A DNA stretch of 64,000 bases, taken from positions 26,471,114-26,535,113 of the forward strand of contig OY998179.1 in assembly GCA_963921935.1 (NCBI GenBank), given 5' to 3'. Both the position numbers and the translations under genes were made by a program. The notes under the pieces are model-generated. The model was not told the DNA's origin and did not search any database. It saw only the letters and a list, made by a program, of their open reading frames with translations. Below are positions 12,362-23,739 of the stretch, piece by piece. How positions within the stretch are numbered: the first letter of the stretch is position 1; each line of letters begins with the position of its first letter. This DNA is from Galeruca laticollis (lineage: Eukaryota; Arthropoda; Insecta; Coleoptera; Chrysomelidae).

Positions 12362-12699
12362 AATCGACGATACACTAGAAACTTTGGCCGACAGCAAATT
12401 GTTTTACACTTTGAACCTGAAGTCTGGTTATTGAAAAGTAGGTATTGTAGGAGTGCTCTCACAGATCCAAGGAGGACAAGAAAGAGTGCTGGTATATTTC
12501 AGTAGAGTCATGCCCAAACCAGAACGTAACTACTGCGTCACGAGAATAGAACTTTTGGTGGTAGTGAAATCCGTGGAACACTTTTGCCAGTATCTCTATG
12601 GAAGGAAGTTCTTAATCCAGCCTGATCACGCAGCACTCAAGTGGTTGATGCAGTTGAAGAATCCCGAGGGACAGATCGCTAGACGAATTGAACGACTTC
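12362..12699 (+). mobile_element. Gypsy RT/RNase H fragments, plus strand
   Basis: 12362-12440 matches the RT of the full-length element (about 24927-25003). 12443-12699 matches its RNase H (about 25628-25881), including the segments 'SQIQGGQERVL' and 'DHAALKWLMQL'. Some 600 bp of the parent is missing between them. The orientation is opposite to the preceding fragment, so 11636-12699 forms a head-to-head junction. The match stops at ~12699 where the protease pseudogene begins and resumes at ~13712. Confidence 0.8.
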
Positions 12700-13711
12700 C
12701 AGAGATTTCGTCTGAAGACGGTTCAGACAGAGTGGTTAATACAGTATCATCGAAAAATCAGATTCAACGATTTACTTCAAGGTTCATGGGATACACTCAA
12801 AATTGTGCACAGGAGTTTCTTCGTTACCTATTAGCAGGACTTCACGAAGATGTCAACAAGGTATGTGAAAAAACAAAACCCCATATTAAAAGAAATTGAT
12901 GACAAACTTAGTGACATTGAGAAAGCACAAGAATATTGGTTGAGATATCCGAGAATGGACAACTCCAAGATTGTGGATAACTTTGTCGGTCAATTAAAAT
13001 CAGCACTCAAGTACACACTCTGGTCACTGTTCAGATACCTTCGATCCCTTTTGGGATTTATCCGTTTCCATACCCCAAAGAACTAGTCAATTACGACTTC
13101 ACAATGTTTAGATTGATTCATTTACAAGAGAAGAAACACTCGACGGTGATGAGAAACTAACATGTTCGAAATGTAAGGAACGAAGATGATGCACTAAATC
13201 ATTCTCAATTCATAAATTTCCAAAAATATTAGTTATTCACCTGAAGAGCTTTTCGTAAACAGAAAGATTTAGCGGAAAACTTAATATTGTGATACATTTT
13301 CCAATAGAAGAGCTTGATATGAGCCCTTACGCGGCTGATAATGTGGCACCTTGTATGTACAACCTCTACGCTATATCTAATCACTGTGGAACCACTTATA
13401 ATGGTCACTACACAGCATTTTGCCGACATCCCTACACGGGACAGTGGCATGAATATAACGATTCAAGGGTGCTATTAATATCGTGGAAATCTTTAGTCAG
13501 TGGGGAAGCATATGTTCTCTTCTATGAACAAGATGACACAAAGTCCCACCTTTTAGTTTAATAATTTTTTTATTAGTTTTTAAATTGTATATTTCCATTG
13601 TGAACCAATGTCTTATTTGGTTTCTTCTGCAAAACTTATTGATATATTTATATATACATTGTATTGTATGAACTCAAATTTTCACCGCTTAATAAAATAT
13701 ATTATATTTAA
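12700..13711 (+). pseudogene. Ubiquitin-specific protease (USP2/8/21-like) pseudogene, 5'-truncated
   Basis: The parent would cleave ubiquitin from proteins as a cysteine protease (peptidase C19). Recognisable blocks run in order. First comes 'RFMGYTQNCAQEFLRYLL' at ~12780, equivalent to the QDAxEFL box of the catalytic domain. Next is 'DNSKIVDNFVGQLKS' at ~12960, the fingers region. Then come a CSKCK zinc-binding pair at ~13162 and 'FSIHKFPKILVIHLKSFS' at ~13203. Last are 'YNLYAISNHCGTTYNGHYTAF' at ~13346 with the catalytic His in GHYTA, and 'EAYVLFYEQ' at ~13510. The catalytic Cys box is missing and several frameshifts occur. The domain is contiguous without introns, and an AATAAA lies near 13690, which suggests a retroposed copy, although no poly(A) tail remains. 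It is embedded in a Gypsy remnant that continues on both sides. Confidence 0.85.
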
Positions 13712-14703
13712 ACATCGAACATTGAGCGACTGCCTATCTAGACAGGCGTCCACAGCAGACTCTTTTCACTGTAATTAGGCGGAATATAAAAAAATCTGAA
13801 TTTCTAAGTACTACAGTAGTCAACGTAGAATGGTCACCCACCAGGATCGGAGAAGATCAGGAGAATGATCCTGACACAAAGATGATTCGGCAAAGAAGTG
13901 TCAACGTTTTCACCGATACTCGGATCATATTGGACTCAGTGGGATTTTCTTATCTTGGAAGAAAGCCTGTTGATGAGAATCATTGAAAACGATGATGCTT
14001 CCGAGAAGACAAAGAGATGACTGCTTTTACCACCGGATCTGGATTATGACAATTTAACTCCATGCCATTCGGGCTCTGTAAAGCGCCCGCGACATTTGAA
14101 ACACTCATGGAAAATGTCTTGAGTGGGTTATGTGGGAAAGCATGCCTGGTCTTTTTGGAAGACATCTTAGAACTGGGGAAGACATTTCACGAATATTTGA
14201 AGAATGTGGGTGTATTCAAACGACTTCAAGCTGCCTAGCTCATATTGAACCGGAAGAAATGTCAGCTATACCCCTTGTTAGCAGTACCCGATGAAGACGG
14301 TACCCTATTATTACCATTCGACCGTCCCAGGAGGAGCTTCCTTTTAAGGACTTCTCTCAGATGTCGCAACGACAGTCTATATGTGTATGGCGAAGTGAAT
14401 GGCAAAAAATATACTCTGCTGGTAGACACTGAAGCAACTAGAACCAATATACGGCCAAAGATATAAACTCCAAGAAGAAGCTTCTACCAACGAGACTGCG
14501 ACTGCGGACTGCCACAGATGAAAGTACCAACGTTCACGAAGAGACACATATCCAATTGGGAATTGATGAACACGGTAATCGTATCTAACATCGAAGAAGA
14601 CGTGATTCTGGAAATGGACGTAAGGAATCTACATGGTTTACAGTTGGACTTTAGAAACATAACCATTAAAGTAGGTTTCAAAGAGGTGTTCCTTCATTTA
14701 TAT
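13712..14703 (+). mobile_element. Block-shuffled Gypsy fragments, plus strand
   Basis: Successive blocks match non-consecutive parts of the full-length element. About 13712-14005 equals the RNase H-integrase linker (25897-26260). About 14010-14256 equals RT (25030-25270). About 14256-14340 equals the 3' CCCH and pre-LTR region (27785-27915). About 14345-14703 equals the protease region (23855-24222), with the protease Asp-Thr-Gly changed to Asp-Thr-Glu ('LLVDTEATRT'). All frames are broken. The last block stops at a hAT insertion and resumes at 19242. Confidence 0.75.
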
Positions 14704-14888
14704 CAATGGTTCCCAACCTTTTCTGGACCACCGCCCCCTATAGAAGAGAATAAAAATTTCACCGCCCCTCCCCCAGTCGCTGGTTAGTCCAAAGTAGTTA
14801 ATTTTATTAGAATATCATCTGTACCGTCCGAATAGATCTGTCTTTAGCTTTAATTTCAGTTAATGTTTAAATTTTATTTTAGAGGAAT

Positions 14889-16890
14889 GATAATAATAAT
14901 AATAATTTATTTTCAAAAAAAAATCATATACAAAAAACAGATGGTTTAAAATTTCAAAATAGTTTGCAAGTATATAATTCATTCATGTAAAAGTAAAATG
15001 AAAATAAAGTAGGAGAAACCCACTGAAGTCTTTCGACTTGTGCGTGGGTGAAGGCTCTTTATTCTCGAGAAGGTTGGTACGTCTATTTTGTTATGAATTA
15101 AGACTATACAAAACTGAATAGATACCGTCATATTTAAGACACGTAAAATACATATACAAAACAAAGCAATAACTCCCAATCAGATAGGCAAATACAAATA
15201 AATGGCAATTAAAGTCATACTAAAATCGTATTATTAGAGATATACATATTTTTTAAAACTACCACAGCAAATATTAAAACCACCATAAGAATTGAAATGT
15301 ACAGAATAGTTCCCAATCATAAAGTTAAAAATACATAAAAAGTAGTGCTTAAATAACCTAATTATATATATGAAAAATATATTAGTAGTACTCTAACATC
15401 ATATCAATTGTAAATAAACAAATAAACAGGGGAGGCTAATTACCTATTGTGGCTCATTTTGGATCACTGTAACCTATTAAGACCTATGAGGTTGAACATA
15501 GGCACAATGATCCCATATGTCGCCACTTAATTGCCAGTTTTGCATTCGTTAACATAATGTTAATTCAACTTTCCTCATACATGTATATACCTTTTTCATC
15601 TCAGCAATCAATAATTTTATTAATATCCTTAGTTTCCAGGGATTTTACATATTTTTTTTAGCACACTGATAGAATTTAATCTTCTTATATGAGTCTTATA
15701 CGTTTCTGGAAGAGAGTTAAACAAACGGGGTGCTATGAATCCGAAGTACCTGGTTCCTACTGTTTTTTTCGCTGTGTTGGTTTGGAAAAAATCTTTTGTT
15801 TTATTTCTAGTATGATAATGGTGACCAGGAGATTGCAAGCATGAGCGATTCTCAAACAAGTAAACAACTAAACTAAAAATATATAGATGCCTTACGGACA
15901 TTATATTAGTTTCGTTAAAAAGTTGGTTTGTACTATGGGTTAAATCTTTAAAATGCATTATTTTTAGAATTTTTCTTTGCAGAATTTCAACCTGCTCTAG
16001 ATGAGTAGGTACAGTTCCTCCCCAACCTAATATGCCATATCTAAGACGTGATTCTACAAGAGCAAGATATATGATTCTCAGATGCTGTAAGTCCAGTACT
16101 CTCCTTATATATTTGAATTTATACAATAAACATCTCAGTGTCTTAGCTACTTCACGTAAGGGAGATGTCCATCGTAGATGTGAGTCTATTATTAGTCCGA
16201 GATACTTTATTTCGTATTTCAGAGAAATATCAATATGTATGTTGTTAATAGTAACAGTAATTTTTTCATAAGGAGGCAGTTTGTGTTTGTAACTAGTGAA
16301 AGGTACAATAAATGTTTTCGAATGTTGACTGTTAAAATTTTATGTCTCAAGATATCAAATAAATGTCTCGGTTTCTATTTTTTGTTTGAGGCCTTCCCAC
16401 GTCTGTATATATTATAGCAGTATCATCCGCGAATCCTATTATTTTACCTGTAGAATTATAAGAGAATAGATCATTGATATACATATTAAATAGTATTGGT
16501 CCCAGCACAGTTCCCTGGGGAACCCCGAACAATATATTTTTTTCCGTACTGATCTTATCGTTTATCCTTACTATTTGTGTCCTATTTTTTAGATAGCTTT
16601 CAAAAAATTTATGAGGCAGACCACGTATTCCTGCATCCCCCAGGACGTCCAACAACTGTTCATGGCTCACAGTGTCAAACGCCTTCGCCATATCCAGAAA
16701 TACAACTGCCGTTGGTTTAGTTCCATCAACAGAACTGTACACAGAAGAAAGCAATGTCTCAATTGCATCATTAGTAAAACGTCCTTCTTGAAAACCAAAT
16801 TGATGCTCTGATAATAATTTGTGTTTGGCTATGAATTTAGTTAATCTTTTTTTCACAGCTTTTTCCATTAGCTTTGTCAATGTCGTAATA
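14889..16890 (-). mobile_element. Nested non-LTR retrotransposon, CR1/Jockey-group-like, 5'-truncated
   Basis: The minus-strand ORF2 fragment at 16347-16880 carries RT motifs: HQFGFQEGR, 'FLDMAKAFDTVSH' (motif A), 'FGVPQGTVLGPILFNMYIND' and FADDTAI (motif C, catalytic Asp pair intact). After a frame break, 15629-16126 carries the RT C-terminal region 'RYGILGWGGT..THLEQVEILQRKILK'. The 3' end is a (TTA)n-type tail seen on the plus strand as TAATAATAATAATAATTTA at 14889-14907. Endonuclease and ORF1 are missing, so this is a 5'-truncated insertion. It lies wholly inside the hAT element and is therefore younger than it. The target duplication is not clear. Confidence 0.85.
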
Positions 16891-17080
16891 AGTGATGATG
16901 AAGTAGGAATTTATTAAACGACTACCAAATGTACAATAAAATTATTTATTAAACTTTTAAATATAAACACAAAATCAATAAGAAATACAATCACAATAGA
17001 AATAAGAAATGCATTACAATAAGAAATACAAAATTAATCATAAAGAAAAAATCAATGAGACGGTTGAGGCTGGTGGAGTG

Positions 17081-18805
17081 TTACCAGTTGCTAATATCGG
17101 GTTCCAATTTCGTTAACATCAATAGCAGATTGCCACGTTCAGTGATGTGTAGTCTGTTCCTCTTCTTTGACAGCAAATCAGTTACTGCATTGAATGCACG
17201 CTCAGCCATATAGGACGGAGGAAATGCAATTAACAACTTCTGTACTATTGTCCACAATCCAGGATAGAGAACTGGTATTGGTTTTTGCAGCCAGAACTCT
17301 TGATATCCACGTTTGAATTTTACTTTCAGTTCTTCATTAGTTGTGAGTTCTAATAGCTCCTCTTCCAAATTTGATGAGCCTTCAGTATCTGTGTTTGCGA
17401 AAGGATCTATAACCCAACTTGGTATTTTCATGTTTAAAATATCTTGGAAACGCTCTGTAAAATCAACATGAAGAACTTCCAAGTGGTGGCAATAAGTAAG
17501 TAAATCTTCCGGTTTTGCAGACACTGTTGATAACGTGGGAAAATGGTTGTACTCACCTCTACCAAGATTTCTTTTGAATATAAGAAGTTTTCCTGCAAAA
17601 GCAGCTATGACGTTTTTACTTTTAATTAAATTTGAATCATCACCTTGCAATTGTAGATTAACTTGATTAAATACTTTAAACTGGTCCGTCAAATGAGCGA
17701 TGTCATGGTTTGACGTAATCAGGTTTTCGCGCAATTGTTCGTTTTCTTCAAGAAATTCCAACACTGAGTCAAATAGATTGAGAAAACACCTTTAGAGAGC
17801 CAACGTACTTCTGTGTGCAGCAGCAAGCGATTGTAGTCTTCATCATTTTCATTGCAAATCTTATGAAACAAACGATCATTCAATGAATTGCTTCTAATGA
17901 TATTGATTGCTTTGATAACGTTATTGAGGGATGCATGCAGACGTTCATTTAATTTTTTTGCAACCAAATACTGACGGTGAATAATACAATGTACAGCGAG
18001 TACATTTGGCACTGCTTTTCTCAAATGTGCTATAAAACCCTTATGACGCCCGGTTATTGCTGGAGCACCATCAGTAGCTGCAGACAAAATATTGCTAATA
18101 GGAATTTCTTTCTCTTGAAAACATTCTTGCATGATATTAAATATAGATTGTCCCTTTGTATCAGATTCCAAATTCTTAGCAAATAATAACTCTTGATGAA
18201 TTTTTTCTTCTCTTATAAATCGTACGTAGGATAAGAGTAGAGCTTCGTTACTTGGTAGAGTTGATTCATCGAGTTGAATGGAAAATTTGCAAGTCTTTAG
18301 GTAATCGCATAATGATATTTCAACGTCATTTGCCATTTCATCTATTCTTCTTTGCACTGAATTATTACTGAGAGGAATTTTTTTAATGATGGAGAACAGT
18401 TTTTAATATCTCTTCGACTGCCGGCAAAATTAATTCCTCGCCAATGGTGTGTGGTTTTCCTGACTTTGCGATTAATAATGAAACGTTATATGAGGCTCGT
18501 AGCCCATCATCGTCTCGTTTAGAAGACGATGCAAAAAGGTTTGATATAGTTGACTGTTTTAAATATTGTTTTTCGAGTTCTTGAAAATAGAATATATCTT
18601 TGTTCTTCTTATCAGGATGCATTTTATGTAAATGCTCTTGTAGCCTAGAAAGTTTCATAGCTTCATTTGAAAAAACTTTTCGGCAAATTAAACACATAGG
18701 TAATGATTTGTTTGTAGAAGATTTTGCAAATCCATATTTTGAATATTCAATAGTGTATTGCTGGCATTTCTTTTTTAATTTAGAAGTAGATTCAGCCATT
18801 TTCAT
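17081..18805 (-). pseudogene. hAT transposase (BED finger, RNase H-like, hATC), ZBED5-like
   Basis: The start is at 18805, about 430 bp inside the right TIR. The first ~50 residues form a BED-type zinc finger ('MCLICRKVF...RLQEHLHKMH'). The middle part (17719-18357) has 'QLDEST' and 'ATDGAPAITG', the two Asp-containing motifs of the hAT catalytic core, then CIIHR. The C-terminal part (17081-17764) ends in the hATC dimerisation region ('AERAFNAVTDLLSKKRNRLHITERGNLLLMLTKL'). The parts are joined by frame breaks near 18370 and 17760, so this copy should not make an active enzyme. The combination resembles the ZBED5/ZMYM6-type hAT clade. Confidence 0.9.
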
Positions 18806-19241
18806 ACAAAAATTAAATTCTCAATAGATTTATAGATAGTAATGTTAATAAAATGACACACCACTCACGATTATTTACTACGGCAGAGCTTATGATTCAC
18901 GACTATATATCGCGGCCAAGCACATACAACTAACTAACAAAAAATTCGTAGAGCTGTTGCTTTTATACGTTTCATTTCGTGCATGATTCAACTTGTCTGT
19001 GTGCGATCATGTCGAAACAGGTCATATACTTCTATTCTGAACTAAAAGAAATTATTATAAATATTAGTATTATTATTAATGCTAATTTAAAACTGCTTAT
19101 TAACCCTTATTAAATCATTTTTATTCCACCATTCCTCTTGACTGCTTATTATTTGCTTCTGAATCCGCTACCGCTCCCCTAAAAGGCTAAAGCGCCCACA
19201 GGGGGGCGGTATCGCCCCCGTTGGGAACCAATGATTTATAT

Positions 19242-19430
19242 GAAGACAGCACTGTATCGGCAGCTGTACAGGAAGATACGTCAGGTTACGAAGATACAGG
19301 TTACGTCGGCGAAGGAGATAGTACCTGTGATAAACGTGAACGATTACCCAATGACCATAGAGAAACTAATATAGGGAGAGCTCGTTCCCGTACAAACAGC
19401 TGGCATCGTGTCCGTACGCTTTCGCCAAAA
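19242..19430 (+). mobile_element. Gypsy protease-region fragment, continuation after hAT insertion
   Basis: This continues the Gypsy block that stops at 14703, matching about 24223-24500 of the full-length element ('GAAGACAGCACTGTATCGGC', then 'AACGTGAACGATTACCCAAT') with deletions. Short and frameshifted. Confidence 0.8.
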
Positions 19431-19848
19431 TTTTAACTTTTAGAAAGTGTCGGCTTTGCGGTTTCGTAACAATACTTTTAATAATTGATTCATTTGTTAA
19501 CGTGACTTTCTCGTATTTTCCTATCACCTACTCACGTTTATTATAAAAATTTTGATGAATTTACTATTTATCTTCATATTTTCCAAGAAAATTTTAATTA
19601 TTATTCCTATTAGTTATTTAAATGAAAATTTTGAGGTTTTTACTGTTGCGAGCAAAATAAAAAATCGTATATTCATTTCCTGTGACTCCATTTTTTAATT
19701 GTTCAGTTCCCCAAAAGGCCAATCACTGCACTGTTTACCATTTACTCCTACTAGATTAACTGTATAACAGGCGAATTTTTTTTAATCTAAAATTTTTATA
19801 ATAGTATGAAATTATAGTAAGAAAACATATTCTAGTCTTATTTTTTCA

Positions 19849-21960
19849 TTATGATCGATGATTGGGGGGATAGGGGATGAAAATATTCTTGAGCCTCAAG
19901 GCGTACTTGACCATTGGAATAACTAAAAACAGACGGGGTAAAAAACACTTTTTATTAGAAGAAAGACATATATTCAAATTGCGTTTGGTACAAATAAACT
20001 GTTTGATTTGCATCTTGTTCTTACACGTCCTTTTGCCAGTTCTGTCTAAGAACTCTGGCATATAGTTCAAACGATCAAAGCGGATATCTGGCTCTGGAAT
20101 ATATGTTTTATAATTAGGCTTCACTATGAGTTCTTGCATTGAAGCATTTGTTGGTCTGCCTGGACGATTTTTGACAGTGTCGTTAACGCAGAGTACAGCA
20201 GCTACTTGCGCTCGAAACTCCGGTACAGGAGGCGATTCTTTATGGATTCGTTTATGCAGAAGATAAGCATTTATCATAACCATATCAATGAAATGGTAAA
20301 ATGTATGCAATGCTCATTTGCGAGTCTTTAGGCGAATATGGTATCTTCCAAGTAAACCATCCATTAGGTCAACTCCGCCCATGTAGTGGTTATATTCACG
20401 AATGATGGTGGGGCAGTCAATTTCCACGTACTCTTTCGCAGATAGATCAAATCTGGTTGCCTTTGATGGCTGCCTATCCTGGAAAGTACTTTTGAAGGGC
20501 AGCGTGCCGACATATGTGGACACCAGATGCACGTTTTTGTTGTCATTCCACAAAACAGTTGAAAAGTCCACACCATGTGCATTTCCAACATGTTCAACAG
20601 GAAATCCCTTACCTGCCTTAGAAAGCTTTTTATCGAATTGTCCCCAATGCATAAATGCCCCGACTTCTAAGATAAATAAGTAGTGGCAGTGTAGTATAAA
20701 AATTGTCTAAGTATACGATATGATTGACAAAGTTTGGTATTGTTTGAGATAAACGCACAACATTTGTTGCTGGTCCCAGATCGGGAATGTAGGGTAAAAT
20801 TACATTGCCTCCTTCACCAGTGAATATTTCAAAGCTATAAGAGTATCCAGAGCTATCACAGAGGACAAATAGCTTGAAGCCCCATCTATGAGGCTTTGCC
20901 GGCATGTATTGTCATAGTGAATTACGCTTCATTTTGGTCGCACAATTTTTCTGAGCCACGCATAAACGAAATAGTTTTGGAACTGCTTCAAATCGTGCAT
21001 TCAAATGTTCCACCAAGGGTTGAACCTTGGCGCACCCTGCTTTTTCTCTTTAGATTTGTCGTTGAAGTGAAGATACTTGCGGATCATAAAGAATCGTTCA
21101 GACGCCATTGCTGTGCGAATTGTTTCAAATGAATAACGACCCCAGAATCTGCAGCATTTGGGTAACGATATATCGACATTAGCATATTGATATATAATCA
21201 ATATGCTAATGTATTTTCGGATTTCGTCAGCTGTCGTAACAAATGTTGTCGTGATGTTTTACTGTCGAGCGTATAAATTCGTCTGTTCAGAAATATTTTC
21301 TAGAAACTAGCGAAACATTGGTATATAATTTCCAAATTCTTGAAACTTTCTGAGACCCCCATGTTTCCACGGAATACAACTTCATTTTTATGCAGTTGCA
21401 AATGTTTTTTTCGCCAGCGTATTTCTTTACATTCTTTCAATTGCGCTACAAGTTCATTTGCATTTCCCATGAAGCCACCTCCGTTTTGCTCAGGAACATC
21501 AGTCCCCCCTTCAAATTCTGGCAATGGAAAACGTGGCCGTTTTTTGTGCCGTTGAGTAGCAGAAGATTTTTCTAGAGTCGGCGTAGATAGATTCGTTGCA
21601 ACTGAAGAACCTATTGGCAGGTCTTCGATTTTAGACTCTTTTGATGTTGATGGCTATGATGTACTGGGCTGTGCTACAGCTTCTTGGGACTCAACTGTAT
21701 AATATTCAGGAACAGGGTCATTACAATTGTTTATTGGATTTTCCAGGCAAAAATCCGGATCGGCAATACTGTCATCGTAATCAAAATCGAGTTCAAGCCC
21801 ATTGTCTTCAACATCGGTGTCATTTTCTTCGAATACATTTTCCAATATTTAAAATAATTCGTCAGAGGACATTTTAGATAAGTCATATACTTTTTTAGGA
21901 TTCACACCTCCATGTTCTCCTTCCTCTCACGATGTCATATCTAGATCGAAAACGCTCATT
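19849..21960 (-). pseudogene. piggyBac-like transposase, decayed (copy 1)
   Basis: Minus-strand fragments add up to a PGBD-type (DDE_Tnp_1_7) transposase. From the N-terminus there is an acidic Asp/Glu-rich region (21654-21845), then 'RWRKKHLQLHKN' and 'MASERFFMIRKYLHFNDKS' (21001-21201). These are followed by 'QYMPAKPHRWGFKLFVLCDSSGYSY' and 'YLDNFYTTLPLL' (20630-20905, second catalytic Asp kept). The last catalytic motif is 'NHYMGGVDLMDGL' (20314-20652, third Asp kept). The first catalytic Asp motif (usually VDE) reads 'CVAQKN' here, so it is lost. The C-terminal basic and Cys-containing tail is at 19849-20310. Many stops and frameshifts were seen. I could not find convincing TIRs or TTAA ends. 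Confidence 0.85.
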
Positions 21961-22099
21961 ATAACAAGAAAGGAAACGTTTACATATATTGAATGATTTT
22001 CACATAAACCAGCAGGTCCACCTTAAGGATGGATGAGGTTATCAGTGCTTAGTAGCAAAATCACATAAAAATCTTTTTTAAACAACATTCCAATATCAA

Positions 22100-22104
22100 A
22101 GTAC
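22100..22104. repeat. Target duplication AGTAC, left of Gypsy
   Basis: AGTAC precedes the 5' LTR and recurs at 28356-28360 directly after the 3' LTR. Confidence 0.9.
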
Positions 22105-22594
22105 TGTTACGAAACAGCACACTGGTATAGTCCCTAAAACCGACCCTGTCTAAGCCAGGTATAAAAGTTAAAATTATGGCGGATACGCAGTTATAAAAAA
22201 CTGTTTACGAGTTTACGACTATCTTATGTAAACATTGTTTTTGTGACCAGAGTTATCTAGAAAAGGCCAGAAAAATTATTTGTGTGTATAAGCCGCAGCC
22301 CGGAATTCTCTAGTACAAAAGGCACTAGTATATAAAAAGGACCGATCAGCGGACGAGTTTAGTTTATAATTTGACATCGTGAGTTAAACAGTAAATAAGT
22401 GAATATAAAGTGTTTATATAAATTAGTTTGAGTGAATATACAGTAAATATTAATTAATATTTAAGTGATTAGTTAAGTAAAGATGAATTAAGTGTTAGTG
22501 AGTTAGTGTTTCAATAAATTAGTAAGTAGCCATACCAAGTGTTTAAAATTTATCCCACCCGTTTATTGTCTAAATAAATAAGAAAAACATTACA
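22105..22594 (+). repeat. 5' LTR (490 bp)
   Basis: TG...CA ends, a TATA box near 22329 and an AATAAAT near the 3' end. It is ~56 bp longer than the 3' LTR because of one block after GACGAGTTTAGTT. The rest differs only by scattered substitutions. The solo LTR at 33636 contains a version of the longer form, so the 3' LTR probably has the deletion. Confidence 0.93.
22329..22338 (+). promoter_or_regulatory. LTR TATA box
   Basis: TATATAAAAA sits ~220 bp into the LTR, with the string GGACGAGTTTAGTT ~25 bp downstream as the likely start region. The same box is at 28146 in the 3' LTR. Inference from sequence only. Confidence 0.6.
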
Positions 22595-22595
22595 T

Positions 22596-22613
22596 TGGTG
22601 TCAGAAGTGGGAT
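22596..22613 (+). other. Primer binding site, tRNA-Leu type
   Basis: TGGTGTCAGAAGTGGGAT starts two bases after the LTR. It is complementary to the 3' end of a tRNA-Leu (acceptor and T-arm, with CCA), judged from my knowledge of metazoan tRNA-Leu. Confidence 0.8.
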
Positions 22614-22638
22614 AATATAAATAAATTGCTACGTAAAA

Positions 22639-23739
22639 ATGGCCAAGTGATTAAGGGATCTGAAAGTGGCGGAATTAAGAGCAGAATTGGAAGATCGTGA
22701 GTTGGAAACGTCCGGTAAGAAAAGCGAATTAGAAGAAAGACTTAAAGTGGCACTCTCGTCAATTTCTGCTAATATGAAGAACGATATTTCTGCCATGGAA
22801 GAAAAGATTTCCACTAATGTGAAAAACGATATTTCTGCTATAAAGAACGATTTTTCTGCCATGGACGAGAAGATTTCTGACATTGCTGCTGAAGTCGAGA
22901 ATAAAATTTCGCCTCTAAAATCAGACATGGATGACAACGATGGAAAATCAGATGGACGAGAAAATTAGGGAGTTAGAGACAAAGATTGCCGATTTAAGAA
23001 CACAACACACTTCAGCAGAAGAAAAGCAGATAGAGATCTGCAAGCCAGAAAGACAACCCAAGACAGATGATATTTGCAATTTTACCCGAGTCAAGGCCCC
23101 ACCCAACGTTCTATGGAAAGATGTCGTGGACCAATTATGTAAAACAGTTTGAAGCAGCCGCTAGAGTGAATAATTGGTCCGACAAGGAGAAAGCAGTGAA
23201 CTTAACGATCGCGCTTCGGAGAGATGCCTTAAATGTACTTCAGACGATACCTCTGGAAGAAACGGACGATTTCGAGCAGCTGAAGAAGAGGTTGGACATG
23301 CGGTAACGGTCACGAACATCTAGAACATTTGTACCAGTCCCAGCTGAAGAACCTAAGGCAAAAACGTGACGAAGCCCTTCAAGAGTATGAAGTGGATATT
23401 GCCCGACTCGTTCGATTTGCTTATCCGTCAGCATCAGAGAACATGATGGAATGTCTGGGCATCCAGGCTTTTATTGATGGCTTACGTGACCCCGATATGC
23501 AGAGGACGCTTCGTTTAGCCCATCGCAAAACATTAGTTGACGCATTGACAGCTGCTCTTGAATATGAAGCAGCAACGAAGGCTTCAGGATATAAAAAAAT
23601 TAGGACCATCCAAGAAGAAGGTGACGAAGACAGATTTGACCAGTTCGTCAGTTTAATAAAAAGTATGATTGACAAGAAGCCGAGAAAGATCAGATGCTGG
23701 AATTGTGGCGAGCTAGGGCATGTACGTAGTTCGTGTTAG
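22639..23739 (+). pseudogene. gag: Gypsy gag: SAP-like domain, coiled coil, CCHC knuckle (frameshifted)
   Basis: Gag is the structural protein that packages the element's RNA. The probable start is ATG 22639, but codon 4 is TGA. The frame then reads 'LRDLKVAELRAELEDRELE' followed by 'TSGKKSELEERL', the helix-turn-helix pattern of a SAP DNA-binding motif. Repeated 'NDISAMEEKIS'-type units (22750-22930) look like a coiled coil. The frame then shifts near 22935, 23070 and 23300. The 23329-23739 part holds the conserved gag core ('FAYPSASENMMECLGIQAFIDGL') and ends with one zinc knuckle, CWNCGELGHVRSSC (C-x2-C-x4-H-x4-C). The pol frame starts 7 bases before the gag stop in the -1 frame, so -1 frameshifting is the likely mode of expression. 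No standard slippery heptamer is obvious. Confidence 0.85.

Larger units (their letters stand above)
14704..19233 (-). mobile_element. hAT transposon with 8-bp target duplication
   Basis: The left end CAATGGTTCCCAAC (14704) and the right end GTTGGGAACCAATG (ending 19233) are inverted copies with one mismatch. They are flanked on both sides by ATTTATAT (14696-14703 and 19234-19241), the 8-bp duplication expected of hAT elements. Joining the flanks recreates the uninterrupted Gypsy protease sequence, so this is a clean insertion. The element holds a minus-strand transposase pseudogene (17081-18805) and a nested non-LTR retrotransposon (14889-16890). Subterminal C-rich runs (CCGCCCCC and GGGGGGCGG) occur at both ends. 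Confidence 0.93.
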
